A DNA stretch of 35,751 nucleotides from Actinomycetota bacterium (GCA_019348255.1 JAHWJU010000005.1:20042-55792); one strand, 5' to 3'; counted from the first letter of the stretch, positions 16,460 to 25,177 are shown. Notes: generated by a model not told the origin, from the letters alone. A program made the numbers and translations.

Positions 16460-17209
16460 CTAGCGGAGCGCCTGGACCATCTCCCGCAACAGCTCCTCGT
16501 CGAAGACGAGGCCCGGCGGCTCGGCCAGCAGGGGCGGGCCGGTGCGCACGACGTCGCCTATCAGCAACGGCTCGTTCTGGCTGGCCTCGCTCACGGCCAG
16601 TGCTATCGCCGTCCGCATCTCCTGATCGGCATCCGACAAGTCGTCGCGCGTGCGCAGCATCGCCGCCTGGGCCGGGCCCGAGGGCTGGCTCTCGCTCACG
16701 AGGGCGACGTGCTCCCATGCCTCGGCGGCCCCGATGTCCTCGCCCGCGGTGCCCACCACGGCCCAGTACTCCCGGATGTAGGGGCGGCCGTCGCTGTGCA
16801 GGGTCGTGGGCAGGGGCCCGCCCTGGGGCAGCGGAAGGCTCACCCAGTCTCCCGGGCTGCTGCTCGAGCCCTGCTGCCACGGGATGAGCGGCGACAGGCG
16901 CACCACCGTCATCGGGCGCACGACGTGCGCCCCCGCCGGCGTCGTCAGGTCGGGGTCGTCGAGCCGGTCCCCCAGCCGGGCCAGGGTGTCCTCCAGCGCC
17001 CGCCAGCCGTGACGCTCGTTCTCGAGGAACTCGAGCAGGTTGGGGGGGCACAGCGCCGACGCGATCTCGCCCGCCCGGCGGGCCGCCATGTGCTCGGCCA
17101 GAGACGCCACGCAGGCGGCGTGGACATCCACCACGTGGCGCCCTCGGAGCAGGCCCAGGCGCGGCACCGGCGGTGCGTCGGAGACGGTGTCGAAGAGGCA
17201 CAGACGCAT
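16460..17209 (-). CDS. FAH-like protein without a recognisable catalytic metal site
   Basis: This 249-residue protein has a first half resembling the N-terminal part of fumarylacetoacetate-hydrolase family proteins: MRLCLFDTVSD, LGLLRGRHVVDVHAA, PPNLLEFLENE, LTTPAGAHVVRPMTVVRLSPL. The second half, where FAH enzymes carry the HxxE and E/D metal ligands and the GDVIxTGTP motif, is divergent. I see no HxxE-type site; GDVVRTGPPLL near residue 223 resembles the last motif. ATG 17209 leaves a 31-base gap to hisF and matches the usual FAH start; GTG or ATG codons further up would overlap hisF. It lies between hisF and hisI and could be a side-product or regulatory protein. Function unknown. Confidence 0.6.
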   Translation of the reverse strand: MRLCLFDTVSDAPPVPRLGLLRGRHVVDVHAACVASLAEHMAARRAGEIASALCPPNLLEFLENERHGWRALEDTLARLGDRLDDPDLTTPAGAHVVRPMTVVRLSPLIPWQQGSSSSPGDWVSLPLPQGGPLPTTLHSDGRPYIREYWAVVGTAGEDIGAAEAWEHVALVSESQPSGPAQAAMLRTRDDLSDADQEMRTAIALAVSEASQNEPLLIGDVVRTGPPLLAEPPGLVFDEELLREMVQALR

Positions 17210-17240
17210 GCCCGGGTATCGGCCGCCGCACGACGGTGCT

Positions 17241-18047
17241 TTAAGAAGCCGACCTCTCGGGCCCAACCGGGGGATAGGCGGCAGGCGGCCGCACCGGGAA
17301 GCCGGCGCCGGACAGCCGCTCCTTGGCCTCGGCCACGGTGTGCTCGCCGAAGTGGAAGATCGACGCCGCGAGCACGGCGTCGGCGCCGTGGCGGGCGCCC
17401 TCGACCAGGTGGTCGAGGTTTCCGACGCCGCCGCTGGCCACCACCGGCAGCCGGCAGGCGGAGACCACCGCCCCCGTGAGCTCGAGGTCGTAGCCGTCGC
17501 GGGTGCCGTCCCGATCCATGGACGTGAGGAGGATCTCGCCCGCCCCCAGAGCTTCCACCCGGGCCGCCCACTCGACGGCGTCGACGCCCGAGGCGCGGCG
17601 GCCGCCGTGGGTGTAGACCTCGAACCGCGGCTCCCCGGTCCCCGCCCTACGGCGGGCGTCGATGGCCACGACCACGCACTGCGCGCCGAACTCGCCGGCG
17701 ATCTCGCTCACGAGCTGGGGACGCTGCACGGCGGCGGTGTTCACCCCGACCTTGTCGGCGCCGGCCCGCAGCATGCGCCGGGCGTCATCCACGCCGCGGA
17801 TGCCGCCGCCCACCGTCAGGGGGATGAACACCTGCTCGGCGGTGCGGCGGACGGCATCGACCATGGTGTCGCGCCCGTCCGAGGAGGCGGTGATGTCCAG
17901 GAAGACCACCTCGTCGGCACCCTGGGCGTCGTATTCGGCGGCCAGCACCGCCGGGTCCCCCGCCTCACGCAGCCCCGTGAACCGCACCCCTTTCACCACC
18001 CGGCCGGCGTCGACGTCGAGGCAGGGGATCACCCTCACCGATTGCAT
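17241..18047 (-). CDS. hisF: imidazole glycerol phosphate synthase, cyclase subunit
   Basis: This 268-residue TIM barrel forms imidazole glycerol phosphate and AICAR using ammonia from HisH. Catalytic Asp11 ([14 protein letters not shown]) and Asp130 ([10 protein letters not shown]) fall at the same numbers as in Thermotoga HisF, which supports ATG 18047 although it overlaps hisA by 13 bases. A GTG at 18038 would give a four-base overlap instead. The TVGGGIR and VVASGGVG phosphate-binding loops are intact. Confidence 0.97.
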   Translation of the reverse strand: MQSVRVIPCLDVDAGRVVKGVRFTGLREAGDPAVLAAEYDAQGADEVVFLDITASSDGRDTMVDAVRRTAEQVFIPLTVGGGIRGVDDARRMLRAGADKVGVNTAAVQRPQLVSEIAGEFGAQCVVVAIDARRRAGTGEPRFEVYTHGGRRASGVDAVEWAARVEALGAGEILLTSMDRDGTRDGYDLELTGAVVSACRLPVVASGGVGNLDHLVEGARHGADAVLAASIFHFGEHTVAEAKERLSGAGFPVRPPAAYPPVGPERSAS

Positions 18048-18736
18048 GCGGCCACCGCCTCCTCCACCGTGAAGGCTCCCTCGTAGATCGCCTTGCCCAC
18101 GATGGCGCCGGCGGCACCGGCATCGGCTAGAGCCCGCAGGTCGTCCAGCGATCCGATTCCTCCGGAGGCGATGACAGGCACGCTCGTCGCCTCCATCACC
18201 CGGGCCAGCCCGATCAGGTCGGGCCCCTGCATCGTGGCGTCGAGCCCGATGTTGGTGACGACGAAGGCGGCGGCACCGGCGAACTCCGGCCATGCGACGG
18301 CTTCGAGCACGCCGATGCCGGAGGCGGCTTCCCACCCCCTCGTGCGAAGCTGGCCGTCGCGGTGGTCGAGGCCGATGGCCACGCCTCCGGGATGGCCGGC
18401 GATCAGCGCCTCCGTCTGCTTGCGGTCGGCGACGGCCAGCGTGCCCAGCACCACCCGCGAGACGCCGGCGTGGAGCAGCGAGGCATCCCGCACCCCCCCA
18501 CCGGTCTGAACGGGGACCGGCACCGCAGCGGTGATGGCCTCTACCACCGACCGGTTGCTGCCCTGTCCCCTGGAGGCGTCGAGGTCGACGACGTGGACCC
18601 ACGGTGCTCCGGCTCCGGCGAATGCCCGCGCCCGGGCCACGGGGTCGGAGTCATAGACGGTCTCGCGGTCGAAGTCACCCTGGTACAGGCGCACGCAGCG
18701 CCCGGCCCGGAGGTCGATGGCCGGGTACAGGTCCAC
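18035..18736 (-). CDS. hisA: ProFAR isomerase
   Basis: This 233-residue TIM barrel isomerises ProFAR to PRFAR. Asp8 ([19 protein letters not shown]) is the first catalytic acid, GLDHRDG probably carries the second, and VQTGGGVRD is the HisA-type loop rather than the ELSGGIRD-like loop of PriA. With a separate trpF nearby, this is best called a monofunctional HisA. The usual DGT segment reads LDAT. GTG 18736 shares one base with the hisH stop (TAGTG). Confidence 0.94.
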   Translation of the reverse strand: MDLYPAIDLRAGRCVRLYQGDFDRETVYDSDPVARARAFAGAGAPWVHVVDLDASRGQGSNRSVVEAITAAVPVPVQTGGGVRDASLLHAGVSRVVLGTLAVADRKQTEALIAGHPGGVAIGLDHRDGQLRTRGWEAASGIGVLEAVAWPEFAGAAAFVVTNIGLDATMQGPDLIGLARVMEATSVPVIASGGIGSLDDLRALADAGAAGAIVGKAIYEGAFTVEEAVAACNR

Positions 18737-19344
18737 TACGCGGGGTAGGCGATCCGGACGAAGTTGGCCAGCAGGGCCAGCCCCACCGGGCCCGACTTCT
18801 CGGGGTGGAACTGGGTGGCCCAGAGCTTCGGGGCGGCCACCACCGCCGCCTGCGGGCCCCCGTAGTCGCAGACGGCAACGAGCCCCGGCGAGGGCGGGGC
18901 GACGTAGGAGTGGACGAAGTAGACCCACGGGTCGGGCCCGAGATCTGCCACCAGCGGGTCGTCGGGTCGGCGCAGCTCCAGGCGGTTCCACTGCATCTGA
19001 GGGCGCTTGACGGTGTCGGGCAACCTCTGGACCCGGCCGGCCAGGATGCCGAGGCCGCTGGCCTCGGGGTCCTCCTCGGAGCCCTCGTAGAGCAGCTGCA
19101 TGCCGACGCAGATGCCGAGGAACGGCGTGCCTGCCTCGACCGCCGCGTACGCGGCCTGGTCGAGGCCGGACCGGCGCAGCGCCGCCATGCACGCGCCGAA
19201 TGCGCCGACGCCGGGCAGCACCACCCCGGCCGCGCCCCTCGCTTCGGCCGCCGTGGTCACCAGCCGGGCGTCGGCGCCCACGCGCTCCAGGGCCTTCTGG
19301 GCCGAGCGGAGGTTGCCGATGCCGTAGTCGAGGACCGCCAGCAC
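18736..19344 (-). CDS. hisH: imidazole glycerol phosphate synthase, glutaminase subunit
   Basis: This 202-residue class I amidotransferase supplies ammonia to HisF. The nucleophile lies in LGICVGMQLL and the His/Glu pair in ATQFHPEKSG; the oxyanion strand is VVLPGVGAFGACM. GTG 19344 lies 17 bases after the hisB stop with no clear Shine-Dalgarno site, so it is probably translated by coupling. Confidence 0.97.
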   Translation of the reverse strand: MLAVLDYGIGNLRSAQKALERVGADARLVTTAAEARGAAGVVLPGVGAFGACMAALRRSGLDQAAYAAVEAGTPFLGICVGMQLLYEGSEEDPEASGLGILAGRVQRLPDTVKRPQMQWNRLELRRPDDPLVADLGPDPWVYFVHSYVAPPSPGLVAVCDYGGPQAAVVAAPKLWATQFHPEKSGPVGLALLANFVRIAYPA

Positions 19345-19361
19345 CGCTCAGCGGGCCGGGC

Positions 19362-19961
19362 TCAAAGCGAGCCCTTGGTCGACGGCACGGCCGTACCCTC
19401 GACTGCGATGGCGTCGCGGAGGCAGCGAGCCACGCCCTTGAAGACCGCTTCGAGGATGTGATGGGTGTTGCGGCCACTACGAAGGCGGACGTGCAACGTG
19501 ATGCCGGCCGCGGTGGCGAAGGACTGCCAGAAGTGCTCGCCGAGCTGTGGATCGAACGGGGGTGTCCCCAGGGCGAGCGGCTCGAGCGGCCCCGGGAACA
19601 CGACCTCGTAGACCACGAACGGCCGGCCCGAGAGGTCGAGCGCCACCTCCACCAGAGCCTCGTCGAGGGGCAGGAGGATGGAGGCGAAGCGGCGGACACC
19701 GGCCTTGTCGCCCAGCGCCTCCCGCACCGCCTCGCCCAAGACGATGGCCACGTCCTCCACCGTGTGGTGGGTGTCGACGCACAGGTCGCCCTGGGCCTTG
19801 ACGTCCACGTCGATGCCCCCGTGGCGGCCGAGCTGGGACAACATGTGGTCGAAGAAGGGAAGCCCCGTGGAGACGTCGGCCTTACCGTCGCCGTCGAGGT
19901 CGACGGTGACGTCTATGGCCGTCTCGGCCGTCCGCCGGGACCGGGTGCTGACCCTGGTCAT
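19362..19961 (-). CDS. hisB: imidazole glycerol phosphate dehydratase
   Basis: This 199-residue protein is the monofunctional dehydratase (no phosphatase domain, as usual outside enterobacteria). Mn-binding motifs are present twice: FFDHMLSQLGRHG with HHTVEDVAI, and GEHFWQSF with NTHHILEAVFKG. ATG 19961 overlaps the hisC stop by four bases (ATGA). Confidence 0.97.
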   Translation of the reverse strand: MTRVSTRSRRTAETAIDVTVDLDGDGKADVSTGLPFFDHMLSQLGRHGGIDVDVKAQGDLCVDTHHTVEDVAIVLGEAVREALGDKAGVRRFASILLPLDEALVEVALDLSGRPFVVYEVVFPGPLEPLALGTPPFDPQLGEHFWQSFATAAGITLHVRLRSGRNTHHILEAVFKGVARCLRDAIAVEGTAVPSTKGSL

Positions 19962-21022
19962 GTCAGCACCTCGGCCAAGGCACCCAGGAACCGCTCGTTC
20001 TCCTCCGCCGTTCCCACCGTCACCCGAAGGCAGTCAGCCAGGCGGGGCCAGCTCCCGCAGTTGCGGACCAGCACCGATCGATCCACCAGGCCCTGCCACA
20101 CCTGGTCCCCGGAGCGCCCGACCGGTCGGAAGAGCACGAAGTTGGCGTCGCTGGGCCAGGCCTCCACGCCGAGACGGGCGAGGCCGGCGACCATCCGCTG
20201 CCGCTGCGCCACGACGGCCGCCACCCGTGACTCCATCTCGCCCTGGTGGCACAGCGCCAGCCGGCCGGCCAACTGCTTGAGGCTGTCCAGGTGGTACGGC
20301 AACGCCCGCTTCTCCACCTCGGACACCACCACCGGCGGGGCGACCATGTAGCCGAGGCGGCAACCGGCCATCGACCAGGTCTTGGAATAGGTGCGGGTCA
20401 CGACGAGCGGGAGCTGCGGGTCTGCCACCAGCAGGTCGAGGGCGTTCCAGGAGGAGAACTCGGCGTAGGCCTCGTCCACCACCACCAGCCCCGGCGCCAG
20501 CCCCAGGACCTCTTCCACCGCCTCGCGGGGCTCCGCCCGCCCCGTCGGGTTGTTGGGCGAGCACACGAAGGTGATCTCCGGCAGCGCGTCGGCCAGTACC
20601 CGCTTTACCTCGGTGAGGTCGAGGAGGAAGTCGGCCGACCGCTCCCCCACCGCCACCCTGGTGGAGGTGAGGCGCCCGATCTGGCCGTGCATGGCGTAGG
20701 TGGGCTCGAACACGGCACAGGAGCGACCGGGCCCGCCGTAGGTGAGCAGGAGCGTCTGGATCACCTCGTTGCTGCCGTTGGCCACGAAGACCTGCTCGGG
20801 AGCGACACCGTGCAGTAGCGCGAGGTCGCGGCGCAACGCGGCCGCCCGGCGGTCCGGGTAGCGGTGGAAGGCGATGGCGGCCACCTCCTCGCGCAGCTCG
20901 CGAACCCACTCAGGTGGCGGCCCCAGCGGCGACTCGTTCGTGTTCAGCCGTACCTCCACCTCCACCTGGGGGGAGTGGTAGCCCTGCAGTCGGCCGAGGT
21001 TGTCGACCGGGTCGGGGATCAC
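19958..21022 (-). CDS. hisC: histidinol-phosphate aminotransferase
   Basis: This 354-residue fold-type I PLP enzyme converts imidazole acetol phosphate to histidinol phosphate. The PLP lysine is K214 in RTYSKTWSMAGCRLGY; CSPNNPTG and VVVDEAYAEFS are conserved cofactor-binding segments, and RLNTNESPLGPP marks the HisC type. GTG 21022 overlaps the hisD stop by four bases (GTGA). Confidence 0.96.
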   Translation of the reverse strand: MIPDPVDNLGRLQGYHSPQVEVEVRLNTNESPLGPPPEWVRELREEVAAIAFHRYPDRRAAALRRDLALLHGVAPEQVFVANGSNEVIQTLLLTYGGPGRSCAVFEPTYAMHGQIGRLTSTRVAVGERSADFLLDLTEVKRVLADALPEITFVCSPNNPTGRAEPREAVEEVLGLAPGLVVVDEAYAEFSSWNALDLLVADPQLPLVVTRTYSKTWSMAGCRLGYMVAPPVVVSEVEKRALPYHLDSLKQLAGRLALCHQGEMESRVAAVVAQRQRMVAGLARLGVEAWPSDANFVLFRPVGRSGDQVWQGLVDRSVLVRNCGSWPRLADCLRVTVGTAEENERFLGALAEVLT

Positions 21023-22341
21023 GGCGCGGCCGACGCCGCCGTGGGGGCCGGGCGCGCCGCCGGTCCCCGGAGCCGCACCGACTCGGCGTGGGCGGCCAGC
21101 CCCTCGGCCTCGGCGATGGCCGCGATGTGGGGCGACATCCGGGCCAAGGTCCCCTCGTCCACCGACACCACGTGCACGTGCTTCACGAAGTCGTCGACCC
21201 TGAGCGCGCCGGCGAAGCGGGCCGAGCCGTAGGTGGGCAGCACGTGGCTCGGCCCGGCCAGGTAGTCGCCCACGCTGGCGGGCGCGAAGGACCCGGTGAA
21301 CACGGCGCCGGCGTGACGCACGAGCGGCAGGAGCGCCTCAGGGTCGGCAGTCATGATCTCGAGGTGCTCGGGAGCGATCGCGTTGGCCAGGGCGATGGCC
21401 TGCTCCGGTCCGTCGACCAGCGCCGTGTAGGAGTTGCGCTCCAGGTTCGCCACGATCACGTCCCGCCGGGGGGTGGAGGCGACCAGCCGCCCGACCGCGG
21501 CCACGATGCGATCGGCCACCGCTTCGCTCCAGGTGACCAGCCAGGCGAGGCCGTCGGGGCCGTGTTCGACCTGCACGATCAGGTCGATGGCCGCGTAGTC
21601 CGCCGGTGTGGTCTCGTCGGCCACCACCACCACCTCCGACGGCCCCGCGAAGGACGAGGGCACGCCGACCATTCCGCTCACCTCCCGCTTGGCCTGGGAG
21701 ACATAGACGTTGCCCGGGCCCACGATCACGTCGACCGGGCGCATCGACGCGGTGCCGTAGGCCATGGCCCCGATGGCGGCTGGGCCGTTGCAGCCGTACA
21801 CCTCGTCCACGCCGGCGAGAGCGGCGGCAGCCATGATGCCCGGCGCCACCTTTCCGGTGGAACGGTCCGGCGGCGAGCAGAGAACGACCTCCGCGACACC
21901 CGCAACCCGAGCGGGGATGACCGTCATCAGCACCGTCGAGATCAACGGCACCGCGCCACCGGGGACGTACACGCCGGCGCGGTCGACGGGCCGGCGCAGC
22001 TCTCTCACCACCAGCCCCTCACGCTCGTAGCGGGCCTCACCGTGCAACTGCTCGCGGTGGTAAGCGAGCACGTTGGCCTGGGCCGCCTCGAGCGCCTCCC
22101 GCAGTAGCGGGTGCAGCCCCGCCAGCGCCGACTCCAGCTCGGCCGGCGGCACCCGGAGCTGCGCCGGCCGCACCCCGTCGAAGCGCTCCGTCAGGTCCAA
22201 CAGGGCGTCGTCGCCCCGCTCGCGGACCTCGGCCAGCAGCGCCTGCACCTCCGCCACCGGCGGTTCCGTGGCGGCCTGAGGTCTGGGGATGTGGGCCCGC
22301 AGGTCGGTGGTGACGCCCCGGAGGTCGAGTCGGCTGAGCAT
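21019..22341 (-). CDS. hisD: histidinol dehydrogenase
   Basis: This 440-residue Zn enzyme performs the last two oxidations of the pathway and is the first gene of the his operon. Conserved blocks include [75 protein letters not shown] and [11 protein letters not shown] 22341 is chosen because the conserved LDLRG start follows directly and a TAACAT hexamer lies just upstream; the frame stays open to about 22500 but that part has no family similarity. Confidence 0.97.
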   Translation of the reverse strand: MLSRLDLRGVTTDLRAHIPRPQAATEPPVAEVQALLAEVRERGDDALLDLTERFDGVRPAQLRVPPAELESALAGLHPLLREALEAAQANVLAYHREQLHGEARYEREGLVVRELRRPVDRAGVYVPGGAVPLISTVLMTVIPARVAGVAEVVLCSPPDRSTGKVAPGIMAAAALAGVDEVYGCNGPAAIGAMAYGTASMRPVDVIVGPGNVYVSQAKREVSGMVGVPSSFAGPSEVVVVADETTPADYAAIDLIVQVEHGPDGLAWLVTWSEAVADRIVAAVGRLVASTPRRDVIVANLERNSYTALVDGPEQAIALANAIAPEHLEIMTADPEALLPLVRHAGAVFTGSFAPASVGDYLAGPSHVLPTYGSARFAGALRVDDFVKHVHVVSVDEGTLARMSPHIAAIAEAEGLAAHAESVRLRGPAARPAPTAASAAP

Positions 22342-22351
22342 GGAGGGGTCG

Positions 22352-22357
22352 ATGTTA
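22352..22357 (-). promoter_or_regulatory. -10 element of the his operon
   Basis: On the minus strand TAACAT ends ten bases before ATG 22341, giving a leader of about three bases. There is no room for a his leader peptide, T-box or attenuator. Confidence 0.5.
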
Positions 22358-22387
22358 GGGGCCAAGGTGGGCAATGATCGAGCCGAC

Positions 22388-22573
22388 ATGGATGACCCCC
22401 GCCCGGAGCTCTCCTCCGTCTCCACCGCCCTCGACGAGCTGACCCGGCGCCTGTCGGCGATGGCCGACGCCGCTGCCGGCGGCGACGAGTCGCTGGTCAC
22501 CGAGCTGTTCGAGATCGAGCGCTCGCTCCAGGGCGCCCGGCGGCGGCTGGCCAGGCTCGTCAGCGAGGGCTGA
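22388..22573 (+). CDS. small helical protein (61 aa)
   Basis: This protein starts [10 protein letters not shown] and continues as two probable amphipathic helices ([16 protein letters not shown], then [28 protein letters not shown]) joined by a Gly-rich turn. The heptad-like spacing of Leu suggests a helical hairpin or dimer. It has no Cys, signal or membrane segment. It is divergent from hisD; ATG 22388 lies nine bases after a -10-like AATGAT. The frame remains open upstream, but that part overlaps the start of hisD. I do not recognise the family. Confidence 0.6.
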   Translation: MDDPRPELSSVSTALDELTRRLSAMADAAAGGDESLVTELFEIERSLQGARRRLARLVSEG

Positions 22574-22600
22574 GACCGAAGGGACTGGCTCCAGGCGCGC

Positions 22601-22628
22601 CTCGACGGCGCCCGAAGGCGCCGTCGAG
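22601..22628. terminator. strong hairpin between convergent genes (candidate bidirectional terminator)
   Basis: A perfect 12-base stem, CTCGACGGCGCC paired with GGCGCCGTCGAG, closes on a four-base CGAA loop. It starts 27 bases after the 61-aa gene stop and lies downstream of nth on the other strand. No T tract follows on either strand, so termination would be atypical. The rest of the 22574-22746 spacer shows nothing else. Confidence 0.5.
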
Positions 22629-22746
22629 TGGGGCGGACCGGGCGGCGGATCCCGGTGACCGCCCTACGGGAACGAGGTGGCGGGAACCTGTTCTCCGTAG
22701 AGCAACAGGATACTCCGCGTCCGTCGGCTTCGCCTGTCGAGCGGCT

Positions 22747-23400
22747 TCAGGCTTCGAACGCCGAAGGGCAGTAGTCGTTGAGGAGACAATCGCCGCAACG
22801 GGGACGCCGGGCGGTGCAGACGCGACGGCCGTGGAGGATGAGCCGCAGCGAGAACAGGCCCCGCTCTGGCGGCGCCAGCATGGCGTTGAGCTCGTGCTCC
22901 ACCTTCACCGGGTCGTCCAGGACGGTCAGGCCGAGCCGCTTGGACACCCGGCCCACATGGGTGTCCACGGGCAGGCCGGGCAGCCCGAAGGCGACGCTGC
23001 GCACGACGTTGGCGGTCTTGCGCCCCACGCCGGGCAGCGCCACCAGCTCCGCCAGCGCGGTGGGCACCTCACCGCCGTGGTCCTCCACCAGCGCCGTCGC
23101 CATCCCCAGGAGGCTGCGGGACTTGCTGCGGAAGAACCCGGTGGAATGGATCAGGGCCTCCAGCTCGCCCGGCTCGGCCGCGGCCAGAGCCTCCGGCGTC
23201 GGGAAGCGGGCGAACAGCGCGGGGGTCACCTTGTTCACGTTCTCGTCCGTCGACTGGGCGGACAGGATCGTGGCCACGAGCAGTTGGAAGGGGCTGTCGT
23301 GGCGCAGGGCGCACAGCTCCGTCGCGCTGCCGGGGTACTCGACGGCCAGCCGCCGGGCCGTCTCCCGTGCTCGGCCCTGGGGCGAACGGGGCTTGGCCAC
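22747..23400 (-). CDS. nth: endonuclease III
   Basis: This 217-residue bifunctional DNA glycosylase/AP lyase acts on oxidised pyrimidines. The helix-hairpin-helix [12 protein letters not shown] carries catalytic Lys128, VDTHVGR carries Asp146, and the [4Fe-4S] cluster cysteines are C195, C202, C205 and C211 (C-x6-C-x2-C-x5-C). The length is normal. GTG 23400 is preceded by TAACGT nine bases upstream, sharing two bases with the -10 of divergent mshD. Confidence 0.97.
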   Translation of the reverse strand: MAKPRSPQGRARETARRLAVEYPGSATELCALRHDSPFQLLVATILSAQSTDENVNKVTPALFARFPTPEALAAAEPGELEALIHSTGFFRSKSRSLLGMATALVEDHGGEVPTALAELVALPGVGRKTANVVRSVAFGLPGLPVDTHVGRVSKRLGLTVLDDPVKVEHELNAMLAPPERGLFSLRLILHGRRVCTARRPRCGDCLLNDYCPSAFEA

Positions 23401-23409
23401 GGATGGCGA

Positions 23410-23419
23410 ACGTTAGTCT
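23410..23419. promoter_or_regulatory. overlapping divergent -10 elements of nth and mshD
   Basis: The ten-base block contains TAACGT on the minus strand (23415-23410, for nth) and TAGTCT on the plus strand (23414-23419, for mshD). They share the central TA pair. mshD starts eight bases after its hexamer and nth nine after its own. Confidence 0.5.
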
Positions 23420-23427
23420 CGGCCCCC

Positions 23428-24372
23428 GTGCGCCGGCTCGAGCTGAAGCGGGAGATGCGCGCCGGGGACATCGCCGCCGTCTCCCAGCTGCTGGACGTGG
23501 CCACCGCCGCCGACGGTCACCGGCCCCTCGACGAGCACAAGTGGCTCGATCTCGTGCACGGGGGGCGCCGGGGCTTCGCCGGGCTGGTGGCGTGGGAGGA
23601 GGATCACGACCATCCCGTCGGCTACGCGCAGCTGACCCGGGGTGAGGGCAGCTGGGCGGTCGAGTACGTGGTCGACCCCCACCATCGGGAGACCGAGGGC
23701 CAGGAGATCGCATCGGACCTTCTCAGCTGGGCCATGGACCTCGTACGGTCCGAAGGGGGGGGCCACGTGCACCTGTGGGTGCCGAAGCCGACCGAGATGC
23801 ACGACCGGGTCGCGACGGGCGCCGGCCTCTCCCGGGGGCGGGACCTGTTGCAGATGCGCCGGCCCCTGGCGGTGGGGGAAGCCACCGCCGGTGAGACGCC
23901 ACCACTGGAGGTCCGGCCGTTCGCGGTCGGCCGGGACGAGGATGCGTGGCTCGAGGTCAACAACCGGGCGTTCTCGCGGCACCCGGAGCAGGGAGGCTGG
24001 GACCTCGCCACCCTCAAGGAGCGCCAGGCCGAGAGCTGGTTCGAACCGGCCGGCTTCCTCCTCCACGAGCACGACGGCCGCCTGGCCGGGTTCTGCTGGA
24101 CCAAGGTCCACGAAGATCACGATCCGCCGCTGGGCGAGATCTACGTCATCGCCGTCGATCCTGACTTCGCCGGCCGCGGCCTGGGCAGGCGGCTCGTGCT
24201 GGCCGGACTCGACCACCTGGCGGCCCGGGGCCTGACCACGGCCATGCTCTACGTGGACGCCGAGAACGCGCCGGCCCTCACGCTCTACCGTCACCTCGGC
24301 TTCGAGGTCGACCACATCGACCGGGCCTATACCGGCGACATCCCGCCCCTGGAGGCGAGCCACCGAAGCTGA
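23428..24372 (+). CDS. mshD: mycothiol synthase
   Basis: This 314-residue tandem-GNAT protein acetylates Cys-GlcN-Ins with acetyl-CoA to give mycothiol, the actinobacterial redox buffer. The second, active GNAT domain (~150-305) shows [20 protein letters not shown] (acetyl-CoA loop), [20 protein letters not shown] and the closing strand. The first domain is more degenerate, as is usual for MshD. The motif [16 protein letters not shown], with FxxHPEQG, is characteristic. GTG 23428 is fixed by the adjacent TAGTCT hexamer. It is the best lineage marker in the window. Confidence 0.93.
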   Translation: MRRLELKREMRAGDIAAVSQLLDVATAADGHRPLDEHKWLDLVHGGRRGFAGLVAWEEDHDHPVGYAQLTRGEGSWAVEYVVDPHHRETEGQEIASDLLSWAMDLVRSEGGGHVHLWVPKPTEMHDRVATGAGLSRGRDLLQMRRPLAVGEATAGETPPLEVRPFAVGRDEDAWLEVNNRAFSRHPEQGGWDLATLKERQAESWFEPAGFLLHEHDGRLAGFCWTKVHEDHDPPLGEIYVIAVDPDFAGRGLGRRLVLAGLDHLAARGLTTAMLYVDAENAPALTLYRHLGFEVDHIDRAYTGDIPPLEASHRS

Positions 24373-24418
24373 CCTGCGGCGCGGGACCGGGGATGTCGGG
24401 CGCTTCGGGCCCCGGCCG

Positions 24419-25165
24419 TCACGCTGCTGTCGACACTCCGACGAGGTTGCCGATGGCATAGGGGACGCCGGCCGCGAGGGCGGCGATGAGGACCTGGCGC
24501 CCGGAGGAGACGACGGGCGACCGCCCGGTGAAGCGGGCCAGCGCCAGGCCGATCAACACCGCTCCCAGCAGTCCGAGGACCACCGACGCCACCGCCGCCG
24601 GCGTTCCCCGGAGGACGAACCACGGGAGCAGCGGTACCAGTGCGCCGACGGCGAAGGCGCAGAACGAGGCCGCCGAGGCCCGCACCGGCGAACCCAGCTC
24701 GGCCGGGTCGATGCCCAGCTCCTCCCGCGCGTGGGTCTCCAGTGCCAGGTCGGGGTCGGCCATCATCTCGGCGGCGAGTCGATCGGCCACCGGTCGGGCC
24801 ACGCCACGCTTGCGGTAGATGTCGGCCAGCTCCCGTCGCTCGGCCTCCGGCCGCCGGGCGATCTCGCGGCGCTCGATGTCGAGCTCGCGCTCGAGCAGTT
24901 CGGTCTGGGCCTTCATGGAGACGTATTCGCCGGCAGCCATGGAGAAGGCTCCGCCCACGAGCCCCACGAGCCCGGCGAGGCGCACCACCCCGGGGGCGGG
25001 ATTGGCCCCCGCCACTCCCAGGACCAGCGCGATGTTGGAGACGAGGCCGTCGCTCACCCCGAAGACAGCGGCGCGGGCCGCGCCGCCCTGGATGTTGCGA
25101 TGGTCGTGGTCGTGGTCGTGGTCGGGGCCGGGCCGGACGGCGCTGGCGGGTTCCGATCGGGCCAT
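24419..25165 (-). CDS. VIT1/CCC1-family iron/manganese transporter
   Basis: This 248-residue membrane protein has the VIT pattern. A first helix contains FGVSDGLVSNIALVLGVAGA, a second SMAAGEYVSMKAQTELLE leads to an acidic cytosolic metal-binding segment (~95-165, ERELDIERREIARRP through DPDLALETHAREELGI), and three more helices follow. Family members move Fe2+ or Mn2+ by proton exchange. The N-terminus carries a DHDHDHDH run, a possible metal-binding tail not typical of the family. ATG 25165 is preceded at six bases by TACCTT. It is divergent from rlmN. Confidence 0.9.
   Translation of the reverse strand: MARSEPASAVRPGPDHDHDHDHRNIQGGAARAAVFGVSDGLVSNIALVLGVAGANPAPGVVRLAGLVGLVGGAFSMAAGEYVSMKAQTELLERELDIERREIARRPEAERRELADIYRKRGVARPVADRLAAEMMADPDLALETHAREELGIDPAELGSPVRASAASFCAFAVGALVPLLPWFVLRGTPAAVASVVLGLLGAVLIGLALARFTGRSPVVSSGRQVLIAALAAGVPYAIGNLVGVSTAA
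25101..25123 (-). repeat. 6-bp tandem repeat encoding Asp-His repeats
   Basis: Nearly four copies of GTGGTC read on the plus strand encode DHDHDHDH at the VIT transporter N-terminus on the minus strand. Copy number could vary in frame. Confidence 0.75.
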
Positions 25166-25171
25166 GGGGTC

Positions 25172-25177
25172 AAGGTA
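25172..25177 (-). promoter_or_regulatory. -10 element, leaderless promoter of the VIT transporter
   Basis: On the minus strand TACCTT ends six bases before ATG 25165. Confidence 0.55.

Noticed and set aside
16428-17231. 267-residue minus-strand frame over the FAH-like gene
   Set aside because: Arg/Pro/Gly-rich composition; the alternative phase has the FAH-like N-terminus and sensible start and stop.
18035-18736. hisA as bifunctional PriA
   Set aside because: The GGGVRD loop is HisA-like and a complete trpF is present; kept as hisA pending phylogeny.
22342-22387. his leader peptide or T-box attenuator before hisD
   Set aside because: The predicted leader is only about three bases and no His-rich frame or T-box feature is present.
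22342-22500. N-terminal extension of hisD
   Set aside because: It overlaps the divergent 61-aa gene, has no family similarity, and a -10-like TAACAT lies just before ATG 22341.
22574-22746. tRNA or small RNA gene in the largest gap
   Set aside because: No cloverleaf or known RNA motif seen; only the hairpin at 22601-22628.
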